This document shows positions 1-10,631 of a stretch of 37,792 nucleotides of DNA, piece by piece; within the stretch, counting starts at the first letter, position 1, and each line of letters begins with the position of its first letter. The stretch lies in the NCBI GenBank assembly GCA_032718475.1, contig JAUCBJ010001354.1, positions 1 through 37,792 of the forward strand. Direction: 5' to 3'. A program made the position numbers and the translations under genes. The notes under the pieces were generated by a model, which was not told the origin of the DNA, searched no databases, and saw only the letters and a list, made by a program, of their open reading frames with translations. Source of the DNA: Nemertoderma westbladi. Lineage: Eukaryota; Xenacoelomorpha; Nemertodermatida; Nemertodermatidae.

Positions 1-398
1 TAGTCGAGGACCTTTTTATTCCATTGTTCCGGTACAGAGTTCGGCCTATTCGTTTAAATATGCAGAAGAAAAAAAAATAGAATAAATCCTAAAAGATTTA
101 AAAAATAATTTTCAAAAATATTTAAGAAAAAATAATAAAAATTTACTAAATTGCCCGAAAATCACCACCGCACATCAGCGCACGTAATGTTTTAACAGAC
201 AAGTTTTGAAATCGGAGCGCCAATTGGAATAGTAAGAGTCGAGAACTGCAATTCTGTCAAATACTAGAATATCACGTAGATAATGTAGATTTATTCGAAA
301 CTGTAAAAAGTAATTAAATAATTGAATGAAAATATTTAATTTTTTAAAAATTAAATTGAAATACTTGATTGATTATTAGCGAAGTGAAAGTATTTTGT
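1..398. other. AT-rich non-coding DNA
   Basis: AT-rich sequence with homopolymeric A and T tracts. I see no convincing coding sequence, RNA or repeat unit. It leads directly into the 21-bp minisatellite. Confidence 0.6.
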
Positions 399-1229
399 GG
401 GTTATCGGCCTATACCGCTGGGTTATCGGCCTATACCGCTGGGTTATCGGCCTTTACCGCTGGGTTATCGGCCTATACCGCTGGGTTATCGGCCTATACC
501 GGGTTATCGGCCTATACCGCTGGTTTATCGGCCTATACCGCTGGGTTATCGGCCGATACCGCTGGGTTATCGACCGATACCGCTGGGTTATCGGCCGATA
601 CCGCTGGGTTATCGGCCGATACCGCTGGCGCTGGGTTATCGGCCGATACCGCTGGGTTATCGACCTATACCGGGTTATCGGCCTATACCGGTTTATCGGC
701 CTATACCGCTGGGTTATCGGCCGATACCGCTGGGTTATCGGCCTATACCGCTGGGTTATCGGCCTATAACCGGGTTATCGGCCTATACCGCTGGGTTATC
801 GGCCGATACCGCTGGGTTATCGGCCTATACCGCTGGGTTATCGGCCCGTACAGCTGGGTTATCGGCCTATACCGCTGGGTTATCGGCCTATACCGCTGGG
901 TTATCGGCCTATAACCGGGATATCGGCCTATACCGCTGGGTTATCGGCCGATACCGCTGGGTTATCGGCCTATACCGCTGGGTTATCGGCCGATACCGCT
1001 GGGTTATCGGCCTATACCGCTGGGTTATCGGCCTATAACCGGGTTATCGGCCGATACCGCTGGGTTATCGGCCTATACCGCTGGGTTATCGGCCTATACC
1101 GGGTTATCGGCCTATACCGCTAGTTTATCGGCCTATACCGCAGGGTTATTCGGCCTATACCGCTGGGTTATTCGGCCTAAACCGCTGGGTTATTCGGCCT
1201 GAACCGCTGGGTTATCGGCCTATACCGCT
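399..1229. repeat. 21-bp minisatellite, about 40 units
   Basis: Tandem array whose unit starts GGGTTATCGGCCTATACC and is usually 21 bp, with scattered shorter units of about 17-18 bp that lack the GCT joint. Two main variants alternate irregularly (GGCCTATACC and GGCCGATACC), and the last units gain a T (TTATTCGG). Because 21 is a multiple of three, all three forward frames stay open for long stretches and read as heptapeptide repeats (GLSAYTA, WVIGLYR, GYRPIPL). I regard these as by-products of the repeat and not as genes: there is no start context, no non-repetitive domain, and frames switch where short units occur. Confidence 0.95.
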
Positions 1230-2284
1230 AAAGGACCGAACTCCAATCAATGCTGTGTCATACGGACATGGCTGGATTCCCAACGATCGTATAAAGTTAT
1301 ACTTTATACACACCTGATTCTACTTATGCTATAAAGTTACATAATTCATCCAGTTCCGAATATAATATATAAAATAATGATATTTTTATCCCAAATAAAT
1401 GCTGTTCGTTTTATTCTAATTTGTTACAACTCCTATTATTATATTTATAGTTAAGTTTTAGTTTAGTGTAACAAGGTTGAGTATTATTATGTCGCTGCGT
1501 TATATAGTAGAAATAAACTCTAGCCAGTATATATTTACCCACGGCTGGGGTTATGTGCTTGAATGAAAGCTAATTATTGTGCTTTATGAAACAATCCTGT
1601 ATATTTATTGCTTTTTCATTACTATGTTAACTAATTTATATTTTTATAATCGGTAGTCATTATTATAGGGGGTGCGCAGGATATCCAATCCGGACAGAAT
1701 GAAACAATATCCGGTAATCAATTTTACGGATATTTTGTGTTATAATTTTCAGGATACAAATTAGCGGGTTAAGAGGAAATAATATAATTTTATTACCCCT
1801 TTGAGAAAAAGTAAAAAATTAAAAATGTGATTATATTTATATATCCGGTAGTTGTATTAATTTCATATATTCAATTATTCATGTATTATTTAAAATTTCA
1901 TATTATTTATATATATTTATATTATATTATATAATTACATTATATATTATTTGATATTATCTTAAAAAATATTCATTATATAAAAATATTAATAATAATT
2001 ATGACTAAACGTGTGATTTCATAATTAGGCCAAAAAAAACCACATCTAAACAGCTACTTTTTTCCCAGTTTAGTAAATTTTGATAAGCGGTGCGGTGCAT
2101 CCCTACTTTTATTATAATAGTAAATAAAGTAAGACAATCACTGTAAGCAGTGTGTGTCTCTGAACACACCCACACTCAGAGAATAGTTAGTGTTATAGCG
2201 TTGTATTAACTTATTATTTATTTAATCATTATTATATTATACTGTATTTCGCCCTTTGCTTAAATATCACTTCTTTTCTCTAAT
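1230..2284. other. AT-rich intergenic DNA, no gene seen
   Basis: Very AT-rich, especially 1850-2030. No open frame with recognisable protein features, no RNA gene and no clear repeat was seen. Confidence 0.6.
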
Positions 2285-2515
2285 TTGGTGGCACAAGATT
2301 GTCACGGGCTGATCCTCACGATGAAAGCAAACTCCTACGAAGCGGAGGCGGCTTTATTCAAGTGTCAATCACTTGGGGGACCAATCTGACACCTCCACTG
2401 CTGTATAATATCTGGTTGGAGTCCATTGGAGATGTGTACATTGTACTGAGACTGTGAACACGACGTAGCTTTCTTGTTTTAGAGCCAATCATGAACTCCC
2501 ATGGGGGGGGGGGGG
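2285..2515 (-). pseudogene. LINE reverse-transcriptase C-terminal fragment (second, degraded copy)
   Basis: Read on the minus strand this repeats the middle part of the neighbouring LINE fragment at 2540-3250. Recognisable pieces are RKLRRVHS, QILYSSGGVRLVP and, in another frame, CFHREDQPV, which match LRRVHCV, QTLYNIGGVSLVP and CFRREDQPV of the neighbour. The frame shifts at least once and a stop follows VIDT, so it cannot code. A run of 15 G at 2503-2517 separates the two fragments. The arrangement is a local duplication or two insertions of the same family. Confidence 0.75.
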
Positions 2516-2539
2516 GGTGGATCGGCATGCTGCATTGCA

Positions 2540-3250
2540 GCTGCATTTTTAAGAATTCTGTGCCGGCTTGTCGACAAAATTGCGCCGCCACAACTCCCTA
2601 TCACCCATGACATTTGCTAGGTCATCCGCATCTTCAAGGCCAGTGTCCTTTAAGATGCGTCTCAAGAATATCATGGGCTGTCCACCATGCTTATTCACTC
2701 CATGAGGCTGCCAAAGCACAAGATTATGCACTGGCTGGTCCTCACGGCGAAAGCAATGTTCTGCAAAGCGGGGGCGACTTTGTTCTAGTGTCAAGCTTGG
2801 GGGAACCAATGAGACACCTCCAATGTTATATAGTGTCTGATTGGAGATGTGTGCATTGTACTTGACACAATGAACCCGGCGTAGCATTCTTGTGAATGTA
2901 CCATCCAGAGATTTGGATTTTGATTGAACTCCCATAGGAGTATATTAGTAGAGTACTGGTTCTACTGCTGATCTGAATAATCGGACCTTCAGCTTCCTAT
3001 GTGATTCCCAAATCCTGTACTGGACAACCCACGCAATGCTGTCCATACTATTCAGACAGACTTCCGGATTCATGATCCCAGGTTGCAGAAGTCATAAAAA
3101 TGCTCAAGTACATTATTCTTAGAGCACAGCTTATGATGCACCTGCCCAAATGAGCTAAGGAGACGTTGGGCTCCCTCTAGTGATTCTGAGAGTACTCATA
3201 AGTCATCAGCAAAGTCTGGATCAGTTAGGTACTTGGCTAGTCTGTAATAA
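2540..3250 (-). pseudogene. LINE reverse-transcriptase remnant (catalytic FADD to C-terminus)
   Basis: The minus strand carries, from about 3220 downwards, a degraded RT motif (DPDFADD followed by a stop, then LSESLEGAQRLL), then a better-preserved C-terminal part at 2935-2549: LDGTFTRMLRRV, RPRFAEHCFRREDQPVHNLV, LWQPHG and LKDTGLEDADDLANVMGDRE. This order (FADD catalytic box, GCYTRMLR-like segment, RLRFAGH, LWQPTHGKRSRGRP-like segment) is typical of the C-terminal half of animal non-LTR retrotransposon polymerases. Stops and frame changes show it is dead. It belongs to the same broad LINE type as the copies at 29.3 and 37.1 kb but is clearly a different, older family member. Confidence 0.85.
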
Positions 3251-3259
3251 ATCGTACTG

Positions 3260-4140
3260 AATCCTTACAAAACTCTACCCAGGCGGACCAATTTCCACCA
3301 AAATATTAAAGCCTACTTCGGAAATGAAATCACATATACTGTATACCAAAAAAACCTCAGAAAATTAACAATTTATTATAACAATTTATTAAAATCTTGT
3401 TAAATACTCTGGAAATTTAACAATAAAACAACATATTATATTGTATCTAATATGACTTTATCTCACGCCGGTCCCGAGTGTTGATATTTACACGAACGAG
3501 CGCAGCGAGTGCAATATTGATTCACGACGATTTTCGCAATTATATCAAATTTCTAGAACTATGTTCTAGACCTCTTAAAAAGGTAACAAAAGCATTATTA
3601 ACCGGCATCCTTATTACCAGACCCTAGACAGTGGTTTGCGCGGGAAGATTTGAATATTGAAAGCAATTTTCTTGGAATATCAATTTGACCGAAACCGAGG
3701 TATCAGTTTTAGATATTTTAGAAATTCCTCAATATCCCTCCATTAACAACCCCAAAAGTTTGTCCTGGTTCATTTAAAACAATTCTTTCAAATATCTAAA
3801 CGTTCCGGAATTATGTATCAACGTTCAGAGGAAACGTAGAGATCTGGTTGCCTTTCCTTTAGGAAATGCCTTTCTAGTAAGAATTCCATCATAAAATCGA
3901 TTATTAGTTTGCAAAACTTGACGTAAGTCTATTCTTTACTAAACATTTGTTGGCTATAAAGTAAACATTTGACACTAGCTATTGTTCTAGAACATTTAGA
4001 CTTTAGTAATTTTGTAAGACTGGTGTGGTGGGTCAAATATAAACACGAAAAATGTATTATAATTTTCACAAAATATTTCATTTTTTGACCTATATACCTG
4101 AAAGTTCCATTGTTTGTTTACTAAATTGTTATCTAACTTT
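3260..4140. other. Non-coding stretch with a GAGCG-loop repeat
   Basis: No gene seen. Around 3478-3536 lies a degenerate relative of the perfect hairpin at 15149: it shares the CCCGAG start, the ATTTAC segment and the GAGCGCAGCGAGTG loop. Several TTCTAGA motifs (near 3551, 3564 and 3985) also occur, as in the foldback repeats that follow. Confidence 0.5.
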
Positions 4141-4144
4141 GGTT

Positions 4145-4475
4145 AAGTATTTAGCAATATTTAGCCACCTCCGTCTGCTCTATTTTTCGTCTTTCGAATG
4201 TAATCTAGATATCATAGACCGATTGAACCAATCAGAACCGATCGTATCTGCATATTCCGAATCTGAAAACCCTTTTAGATTTCACAAAATATCGTCGTAG
4301 GTATTATCAAAACTAATCCAAAGCATCTTGAGACGTAAATCAACATAATTTTGATATCTTTGACAATATTCTAGAATATGAAATAGTATTTAGAAATATA
4401 AATTTAAACCCTAAAAGCTAAATAATGAAGATTCTAGAACATAGTAAAAAAAATCATTAGAATTAGGCTACTAGA
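4145..4475. repeat. Diverged, truncated copy of the 4805-5370 foldback repeat
   Basis: The stretch with CAATATTTAGCC, TATTTTTCGTCTTT and CATATTCCGAATCTGAAAAC follows the left arm of the element at 4805-5370 in the same order. ATTCTAGAACATAG and CATTAGAATTA near 4430-4460 match the start of its right arm. The outer right arm is missing. It is an older member of the same family. An 82-codon open frame across it is not credible as a gene. Confidence 0.7.
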
Positions 4476-4804
4476 TACATTTCGCCACACTATTGCAGTT
4501 GTGTTAAACTGCTAACTATTCAGCGTCCTCCCAAACTAACAGGCAGCCCATGGTCTGCTACATATTATCTGCCAAGTTTGAGTTAGAAAAACATGAGTCT
4601 GATGGCTCGGTGTTGTTATACAATTTCCTATCTGTTGACTTTGCTTTGGCCGAAACGATGACATCCACACAAGCAAATGCGTAAAATCAGCCTTGAGATA
4701 GCGACGCGGAACAAGTGTTTATTCTGATATAAACATCTGGTATTAAACTCGCTACGCTCGGTAAATAAAATTTAAAAATAAAATAAAATTTTATAATTTA
4801 TGAG

Positions 4805-5370
4805 CTATTTCGATACAACAAGCCGTTAAAAATCTTCTGTTTAGGCAATATTTAGCCCCTCAGTCGGCTTTATTTTTCGTCTTTGGAATGAGATATAGAT
4901 ATCCTTAGAATCGCCTTCATCTGCAGATTCCAAATATGAAAACCGTTTTAAATTTTACCAAAAATTGCCAAAGATTTTATCAAAATACAAAGGTGCAAAT
5001 TTTGAGTCGCAAATCGCTATAATTCTAATGTTTTTTTTACTCAATTCTAGAATATTAATTACGCGTAATAAAGAAACAAGATGGAGAGTTTTAAAAGCTC
5101 AACTAAATAATAATTAATATTCTAGAATAAAGACAAAAAACATTAGAATTATAGCGATTTGCGTCTCAAAAATATTTACACCTTAGTATTTTGATAAAAT
5201 CTTTGGCAATTTTTGGTGAAATTTAAAACGGTTTTCAGATACGGAATTTGCAGATGAAGGCGATTCTCCTCATAATATCTAGATTAAATTCAAAAGTTAA
5301 AAATAAAGCCAACAGAGATGGTTAAATATTGTGAAAAAGGCGTTTTTAACGGCTTGTTGTATCGAAATAG
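4805..5370. repeat. Foldback (long inverted repeat) element, about 566 bp
   Basis: The outer ends are exact inverted copies: CTATTTCGATACAACAAGCC at 4805 and its complement ending at 5370. Inverted similarity continues inward for about 250 bp per arm (for example ATTAGAATTATAGCGATTTG against its complement, and GCAGATGAAGGCGATTCT in both arms), leaving a short AT-rich centre at about 5060-5115. There is no coding capacity. I could not identify a target-site duplication. It looks like a non-autonomous MITE or foldback DNA element. Confidence 0.85.
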
Positions 5371-5652
5371 ATAAGAAAGGTAAACTGTAGTAAATTTAAC
5401 AGTATACTTTGGATTTCGATGTTCCAGAAATAGAAAGGCAAAAATCGTCAAGTCATGTGCGTTTCTCTGTAATTAGGTAGTAAATTCCAGTTACTCTAAT
5501 AATTACTGTAGGTTTGGCTTCGAACATATCACAGTATGCGAATCGATGGGGGGCTATCGATTAAATAAAATGGTTCTAAAATCTAAAGATTTTAATTCCA
5601 ACGATGTCGTCAATAATTATTTACAAGAATTTACACAAAAGAAAATTAATTC

Positions 5653-5658
5653 TTTATT
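5653..5658 (-). terminator. Polyadenylation signal AATAAA for the CFAP74 gene
   Basis: Top-strand TTTATT, read AATAAA on the minus strand, lies about 50 nt after the CFAP74 stop codon, a normal distance for an animal 3' end. Confidence 0.5.
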
Positions 5659-5708
5659 ATTTAAATAAAATACAAATGCATCAAAATATTTTATCAAACA
5701 GAGATTAA

Positions 5709-8700
5709 CTAGTCGGTGGATAAAACGTGTTCCTCCGAGACTATAATCCCTCGAAGTAAAACGTTGTATTTCAGAACCGAATCCGATTTCAACGTTAACC
5801 CTATGCCGGTCTCTACGGGTACATCCGGATTACAACCAATCACGGGCTTCCACGTCAAACTAACCACCTTAGACCCACCGACGTCCATACTCCCTTTAAC
5901 TATGTCGATACTGAAACCAAACTGCTGAATGGCGGTTATCGCGTCGAAACTAAACTCCCCTCCCTTTTTCCCTTGTAGCGATGGCGACTTGGAGCAGCCA
6001 ATAGTAAGCCGACGAGTGGCTGGGTTGTAGCCGGAATCCGATACGAGGCTTTGGAAGACGAGGATGATCTTCTCGGTTTGGTCGACGGGATCGCCGGTGA
6101 CGACAAACGGAGGAGATGATAAACTCTCTTGGCGAGGTCGGAAGTCGTCGTAACCGGTAACGTAAACCAATGAGGGCGTGGCGACACCGATTAGGTCGAT
6201 GTCGCGGTACGGCAGACCGAACAGACTGATAGACGCTCGGTCCGCCATCCAGCGGCTGGGGTGGTCCGGTGCGAAAGTCGCGGTGAGCTCGCGAGTCGTC
6301 CCCGGGGGGATACAACCGGAAACCGGACTCACGTCGAACACAACCGCGCCGCCCCAATTCTGGTTGCCGACCGCCGCGCTATCGGTGGTTTGAACTTCCC
6401 GCGTCCGCGACGCTAAACTAACCCGGAAGTTCACGTCAATATCGGACCGATTACCAACCGAGATTACTCTACTAGTCGTCTCTTTAGCGAGAATATGTCC
6501 GAAGTCGATACTACCCGGTTCCGGGCCGCCGGTGTCCACGTCTACGGAAGGGGAAACACCCAGACCGACCAGCTGGATGTGAAGCGAGGCGCCCCCAGCG
6601 GAGAAGGTTAGAGTTTCGTTGAAAGAGTCAGCGAGAGTCGGGGTGAATGAAAGTATTAAAGTGGCGGTCGAATCGGGTTGTAGAGGCCGGAGAGCGTTGA
6701 CTAGAAGGAAAGGGCCGTAGAGATCGAGAATAGAGGAACCGAGTTCTAGAACCCTATTGGATATATTTTGTAACGTCACCGACTTAGTCGCCTTGCTACC
6801 GAGGGCGACCTGATTGAAGTCAACCACGGGGTTGCCGTGATTACTGAGTAGAACCAACGAGGGAGCTACAACCGGGCAATGGACCCTGAGGTAGAGGGTG
6901 TTGGCGATGTTGTACGGGAGGCCGCTACCGGCATCGCCGCTACTACGGGCCTCGCCGACGTAACACGGGATAGTAAAGGAGGACAGCTGCGATTGGTAGT
7001 CGCGTAGCAACGTACTCCTCGCTCGGTTGTACTCCACCGATCTAGTCTGTATGTCCTCGACGCTGGGAAGTGTAACCGGTTCATCAACCGACGGTTTAGC
7101 GGCTGATTTTAGATTCTCTTTAGATTTGCTTTTTTTACTTTTAACTGGTTTATCTTCTTCCTCTACGGCTCTCAATCTCTTCATCTCGACTTCTTCCTTT
7201 AGAAACTCGAGCGCTTTCTCCCGGATATCGGAGTCCGAGAGTGTTGGGGCGAATCGGACTCGGACCCGGACCTTGTCGCCCGGGGCGACCACACCGACCA
7301 TGGGGTCGCACAGCAACCAGGGGGTGGGCGACACCAGCTGGTAGGGCGTGGGCCCCACGGCGGGTACCGGGCCCTTGGAGCCGGCGCGCGGCACCGCGTG
7401 GGTGTACTCGTTGGTCGAGCAGTGAGTGTTCGCCACCGAGAAGGCCATAACCGCCGCGTCGTACGGGACGGTAGCCGGGAACCGCAGCTCCGAGTCGCTC
7501 AACTCCAGCGGAGTCTTACAACCGATTCCGCGACACTCGATACTAAAATCCCGATTAATCAAGGTCTTACAGTTGATCTGGAACTTGTAATCCTTTGCTT
7601 TACCCGGTTTGAATATAACATCGAGTTTTATTGACTCCCTAGGGAGAATGGTCCCGAATCCATGATTGGGTTGGACCTCCACAAAGTTAGGCAGACCGAG
7701 GAAGCCGAACTCCTGGGGAAGTAGGCTCCGATTGGTCATTGTTATCTCGTGAACCGCTGACTCGTGCACCGTGCAGTAGCCAAAGTCGAGATCCGATTGG
7801 TCAAAGTCGATTCCCATCTCCGTGGTGACGGCCAATAGAGTGAAGGTGACCGGAGCCGTTTGATTGGCTACTCTGATGGTTATAGGCGCTTCTAGAACGC
7901 CGTCCGACCAATAGGAGGTGGCGGTTAGCGACGCGTTGGGTCGGAACTTCAACTGACCCGTGAAAGTGGACCGACTCTGAATGAATCCGGTTTTCGGGAG
8001 GATCTCGATGTGTTCCCTCAGCTCCTTGGGCACCTCGAACTTTATCCGCAACGCCGAAGGACTTCGACTCTCCACCGTCAGACTCTCCTGGTACAGCCGG
8101 TCGTCCGCGCAGATCCGCATGTCGATAACCTGCCGATCCAACCGGATGGGAATGTCGATGGCGTTAGCGGCGACACGAACCGAGATCGACGGGGTCGACT
8201 CATCCTCGAACTCAACAACGAACTCGACATCGACGCGTCCCGGTATAGTCGGCTTGTATACCAACTCGAGTTTAGTTTGCGAGAAAGCCCTGATATCTCC
8301 GCCAGCAGTGACGTTAGAGACACCGTCTAGAAAACTTGAGGAATCCATTTCCATGATAGATGGGACAACAGTAGAACTATCTTTAACGTTATCTATAATA
8401 CTGTCTTCTATAACCTCAATTACATCATCTCGAATATCGGTAATGTCATCAATGCCATCCTTCTCGCTAACTTTCTCTTCAACTACTACAATAGTACTTT
8501 CAGTGACGCTGCTATCTACCTTCTCTGCGGGGACCTGTCTACGGAAGGCGAACCGCGATCCCAGAGCACCGCTGTTACGTAGCATTACAGACCGTCTCAA
8601 GGTCTCACCTATAACCACCTGGGCGCCGAAATCGACACGATTGCTGTCCAAGCTGACGTCAACCTTCTTGGTGGAACAACGAATCGGGATTCTATACTCC

Positions 8701-10631
8701 CCGGTCTGACCGAGGAAGATTACGAAACCATCGAGGTCCTCATTGATCATGGGGCTGAATGACACGAGCAACTCGCACGACATTCCGGCCGACAGCTGCC
8801 CGGGGGAATCGAATTCAACGCGGATAAAATCCTTAAGATGTTCAGAGATTCCAACCAACTTCAAGGAGATTATGGAATATGATATGTTAGTGATAATGAC
8901 CTTCTTCTTGTATTCACTGCCGACATTCAAGTCATTGAAATGAATAATCTCCGGTTTACTTTGGAAGGCTACCCCGACAAACTCTCTACCACAGACAACC
9001 TGTTTCTTCACTATGGCTCCTCTCTGCCGCTCTAATGCCCCGGCCATGATATCCCGCTCCATTTTACTCTGGTAGTTGAGTGTAAACTCTCCCTGTTTCA
9101 CCTCTGGCTTGACCACCCCTTCGCCCCCACCCAACCACAACCCAGGGAACTCCGGAAGAGCCAAGTCCTCATCTTCCTCCTCTATGTGATCCCCGGAGGA
9201 GAGACTGGGCTCCTCCCTGAGGCCGAAGGGCGAGAACTCAGCATCGTCCGAGGAGACCACCGGAAGGACTCGACTCCTTCCTATCGGTTCTCTCATCCGC
9301 TCATCAACGTCTCCGTCAACCGAACTGCTTCCACTCGTCGCTACCCGATGTTTGTGCCGAGGTTTGCTCCGACCCACGAACACGCGCTGTCGAACCCCCC
9401 GTTTCCCCCCACTCGCTGCCCCCTGGTCCCCCCTTTTTCCCCCAGTCACAGCCCCACTTGCTGGGTCCACTATCGGCCCCAACCTTTTCTTGTGCTTCTC
9501 TTCTCTAAGTAACCTAGCCACGATCTCAGTCTCCCTATTTCTCTGCTCGCTCTCGAACAATTCATCCTCCCGTAACAACTGCTTCATGCGACTCTTCCTC
9601 ATCAAAACCTCCTCGGAATTACTCCCAGAAGCATCAATAGCTGCTTTACTTTCCCCATCAATCACTCCAGCCGCGGCTTCCACTGCTAAATTCCTGGCCT
9701 TATGAACCGCGAGAATATCCTTATTAGCTTCAATATTACCCTTGAGGGACAACAGACTGTTAACCTTCCTATCCAACTGATCCCTCAATCTTTCCTCCTC
9801 ATCAGCCTCTCTCTGCCGAACCCTCGCCATTGTCTCTTTTAGGAACTTGTTGGCCTGCTCTCTGTTGCGTCTCGCGCTAGCCATCGCTTGTCTTTGCTTC
9901 CTCTCACGCTCTCTCACCGCCGCCATATGATCTTTATCCCGCGCCCGCCGGCGTTTCTCAGCGAGTATCGCTTGGGCTTGCTCTTTCCTGAGACGAATGG
10001 CCCCAGCCTCCTGTTTCTCCGCCTCTACGCGATCTTCCACCGTTTTCAACTCATCTTCTAATAGGAAGTAGCGGGCCTGTTCAACCTGAGCCTTGGCGAG
10101 ATCCATCTCAGTTCCTTGCAACGTTTCAGCCATATTTATCTCGAGTTGTTCCTCTGCAGTTACTTCGCGGCACAATCTCCCATGCATCGATCGCAGTCTG
10201 TAGAGCGGACCGTTCTGGTTACTCGCTTCCGCCTCCTTTATAGCTTCTAACACTTGATCGCGTTCACTAATGAGTTCCTGCAGCCGAGAGCGGCATTCCC
10301 TAAGTTCGTCTCGCGTTCTCTGGAAGTTGAATTCGCGTTCCAGCACTGCCTCGCTCAGGGCGTCTAGATGTCTGCGCAAGGCGACCGCTTTGAGTTTATC
10401 CTGTTGGGAGTGTTTGTGGATGGTGACGGGTTTACACTCAGAGGTCCCATCGGGAGGGAACATCGAGGTGGAATCCTCCTCACTCGGGGAGATCGGGACA
10501 TCGGCTTCTTCATCTGAGTCGAACTCAATGGCCCCCTCGTCGGTTATATCCGACTCCATTACAACAGCGCGCGATGAGGAACGCGGTTCCTCCTTGTCGG
10601 AACTTTGTATATCAGACTGATTCGAGTCCAT
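5709..10631 (-). CDS. CFAP74: Cilia- and flagella-associated protein 74, single-exon gene
   Basis: An uninterrupted 1640-residue frame. Residues about 1-75 are acidic and Ser-rich. About 75-330 is a long charged coiled coil; the segments RTRDELRECRSRLQELISER, YRLRSMHGRLC and KFLKETMARVRQREA match my recollection of the conserved N-terminus of animal CFAP74. About 330-525 is low-complexity linker. From about 545 to the end there are successive beta-sandwich ASH/MSP-like (Hydin-type) modules, for example VDFGAQVVIGETLRRSVMLR, LDFGYCTVHESAVHEITMTN and VDFNQVALGSKATKSVTLQN. The length is close to the family's. In Chlamydomonas FAP74 belongs to the C1d projection of the central pair, so a role in ciliary motility is expected. 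The start lies upstream of the acidic N-terminus and no longer in-frame extension is evident. It is unusual in having no intron over 4.9 kb and in being more GC-rich than its surroundings. A retrocopy or wholesale intron loss are the alternatives; the frame is intact either way. Confidence 0.88.
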   Translation of the reverse strand: MDSNQSDIQSSDKEEPRSSSRAVVMESDITDEGAIEFDSDEEADVPISPSEEDSTSMFPPDGTSECKPVTIHKHSQQDKLKAVALRRHLDALSEAVLEREFNFQRTRDELRECRSRLQELISERDQVLEAIKEAEASNQNGPLYRLRSMHGRLCREVTAEEQLEINMAETLQGTEMDLAKAQVEQARYFLLEDELKTVEDRVEAEKQEAGAIRLRKEQAQAILAEKRRRARDKDHMAAVRERERKQRQAMASARRNREQANKFLKETMARVRQREADEEERLRDQLDRKVNSLLSLKGNIEANKDILAVHKARNLAVEAAAGVIDGESKAAIDASGSNSEEVLMRKSRMKQLLREDELFESEQRNRETEIVARLLREEKHKKRLGPIVDPASGAVTGGKRGDQGAASGGKRGVRQRVFVGRSKPRHKHRVATSGSSSVDGDVDERMREPIGRSRVLPVVSSDDAEFSPFGLREEPSLSSGDHIEEEDEDLALPEFPGLWLGGGEGVVKPEVKQGEFTLNYQSKMERDIMAGALERQRGAIVKKQVVCGREFVGVAFQSKPEIIHFNDLNVGSEYKKKVIITNISYSIISLKLVGISEHLKDFIRVEFDSPGQLSAGMSCELLVSFSPMINEDLDGFVIFLGQTGEYRIPIRCSTKKVDVSLDSNRVDFGAQVVIGETLRRSVMLRNSGALGSRFAFRRQVPAEKVDSSVTESTIVVVEEKVSEKDGIDDITDIRDDVIEVIEDSIIDNVKDSSTVVPSIMEMDSSSFLDGVSNVTAGGDIRAFSQTKLELVYKPTIPGRVDVEFVVEFEDESTPSISVRVAANAIDIPIRLDRQVIDMRICADDRLYQESLTVESRSPSALRIKFEVPKELREHIEILPKTGFIQSRSTFTGQLKFRPNASLTATSYWSDGVLEAPITIRVANQTAPVTFTLLAVTTEMGIDFDQSDLDFGYCTVHESAVHEITMTNRSLLPQEFGFLGLPNFVEVQPNHGFGTILPRESIKLDVIFKPGKAKDYKFQINCKTLINRDFSIECRGIGCKTPLELSDSELRFPATVPYDAAVMAFSVANTHCSTNEYTHAVPRAGSKGPVPAVGPTPYQLVSPTPWLLCDPMVGVVAPGDKVRVRVRFAPTLSDSDIREKALEFLKEEVEMKRLRAVEEEDKPVKSKKSKSKENLKSAAKPSVDEPVTLPSVEDIQTRSVEYNRARSTLLRDYQSQLSSFTIPCYVGEARSSGDAGSGLPYNIANTLYLRVHCPVVAPSLVLLSNHGNPVVDFNQVALGSKATKSVTLQNISNRVLELGSSILDLYGPFLLVNALRPLQPDSTATLILSFTPTLADSFNETLTFSAGGASLHIQLVGLGVSPSVDVDTGGPEPGSIDFGHILAKETTSRVISVGNRSDIDVNFRVSLASRTREVQTTDSAAVGNQNWGGAVVFDVSPVSGCIPPGTTRELTATFAPDHPSRWMADRASISLFGLPYRDIDLIGVATPSLVYVTGYDDFRPRQESLSSPPFVVTGDPVDQTEKIILVFQSLVSDSGYNPATRRLTIGCSKSPSLQGKKGGEFSFDAITAIQQFGFSIDIVKGSMDVGGSKVVSLTWKPVIGCNPDVPVETGIGLTLKSDSVLKYNVLLRGIIVSEEHVLSTD

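Noticed and set aside
399-1038. Three long overlapping plus-strand open frames as repeat proteins
   Set aside because: All arise from the 21-bp periodicity; no unique domain or splice context supports a gene.
399-1229. Telomere-like array (each unit contains GGGTTA)
   Set aside because: GGGTTA occurs only once per 21-bp unit and the rest of the unit is unrelated, so it is an interstitial minisatellite.
5716-10620. Plus-strand open frames of 70-240 codons across CFAP74
   Set aside because: They are antisense shadows of the GC-richer CFAP74 coding sequence.
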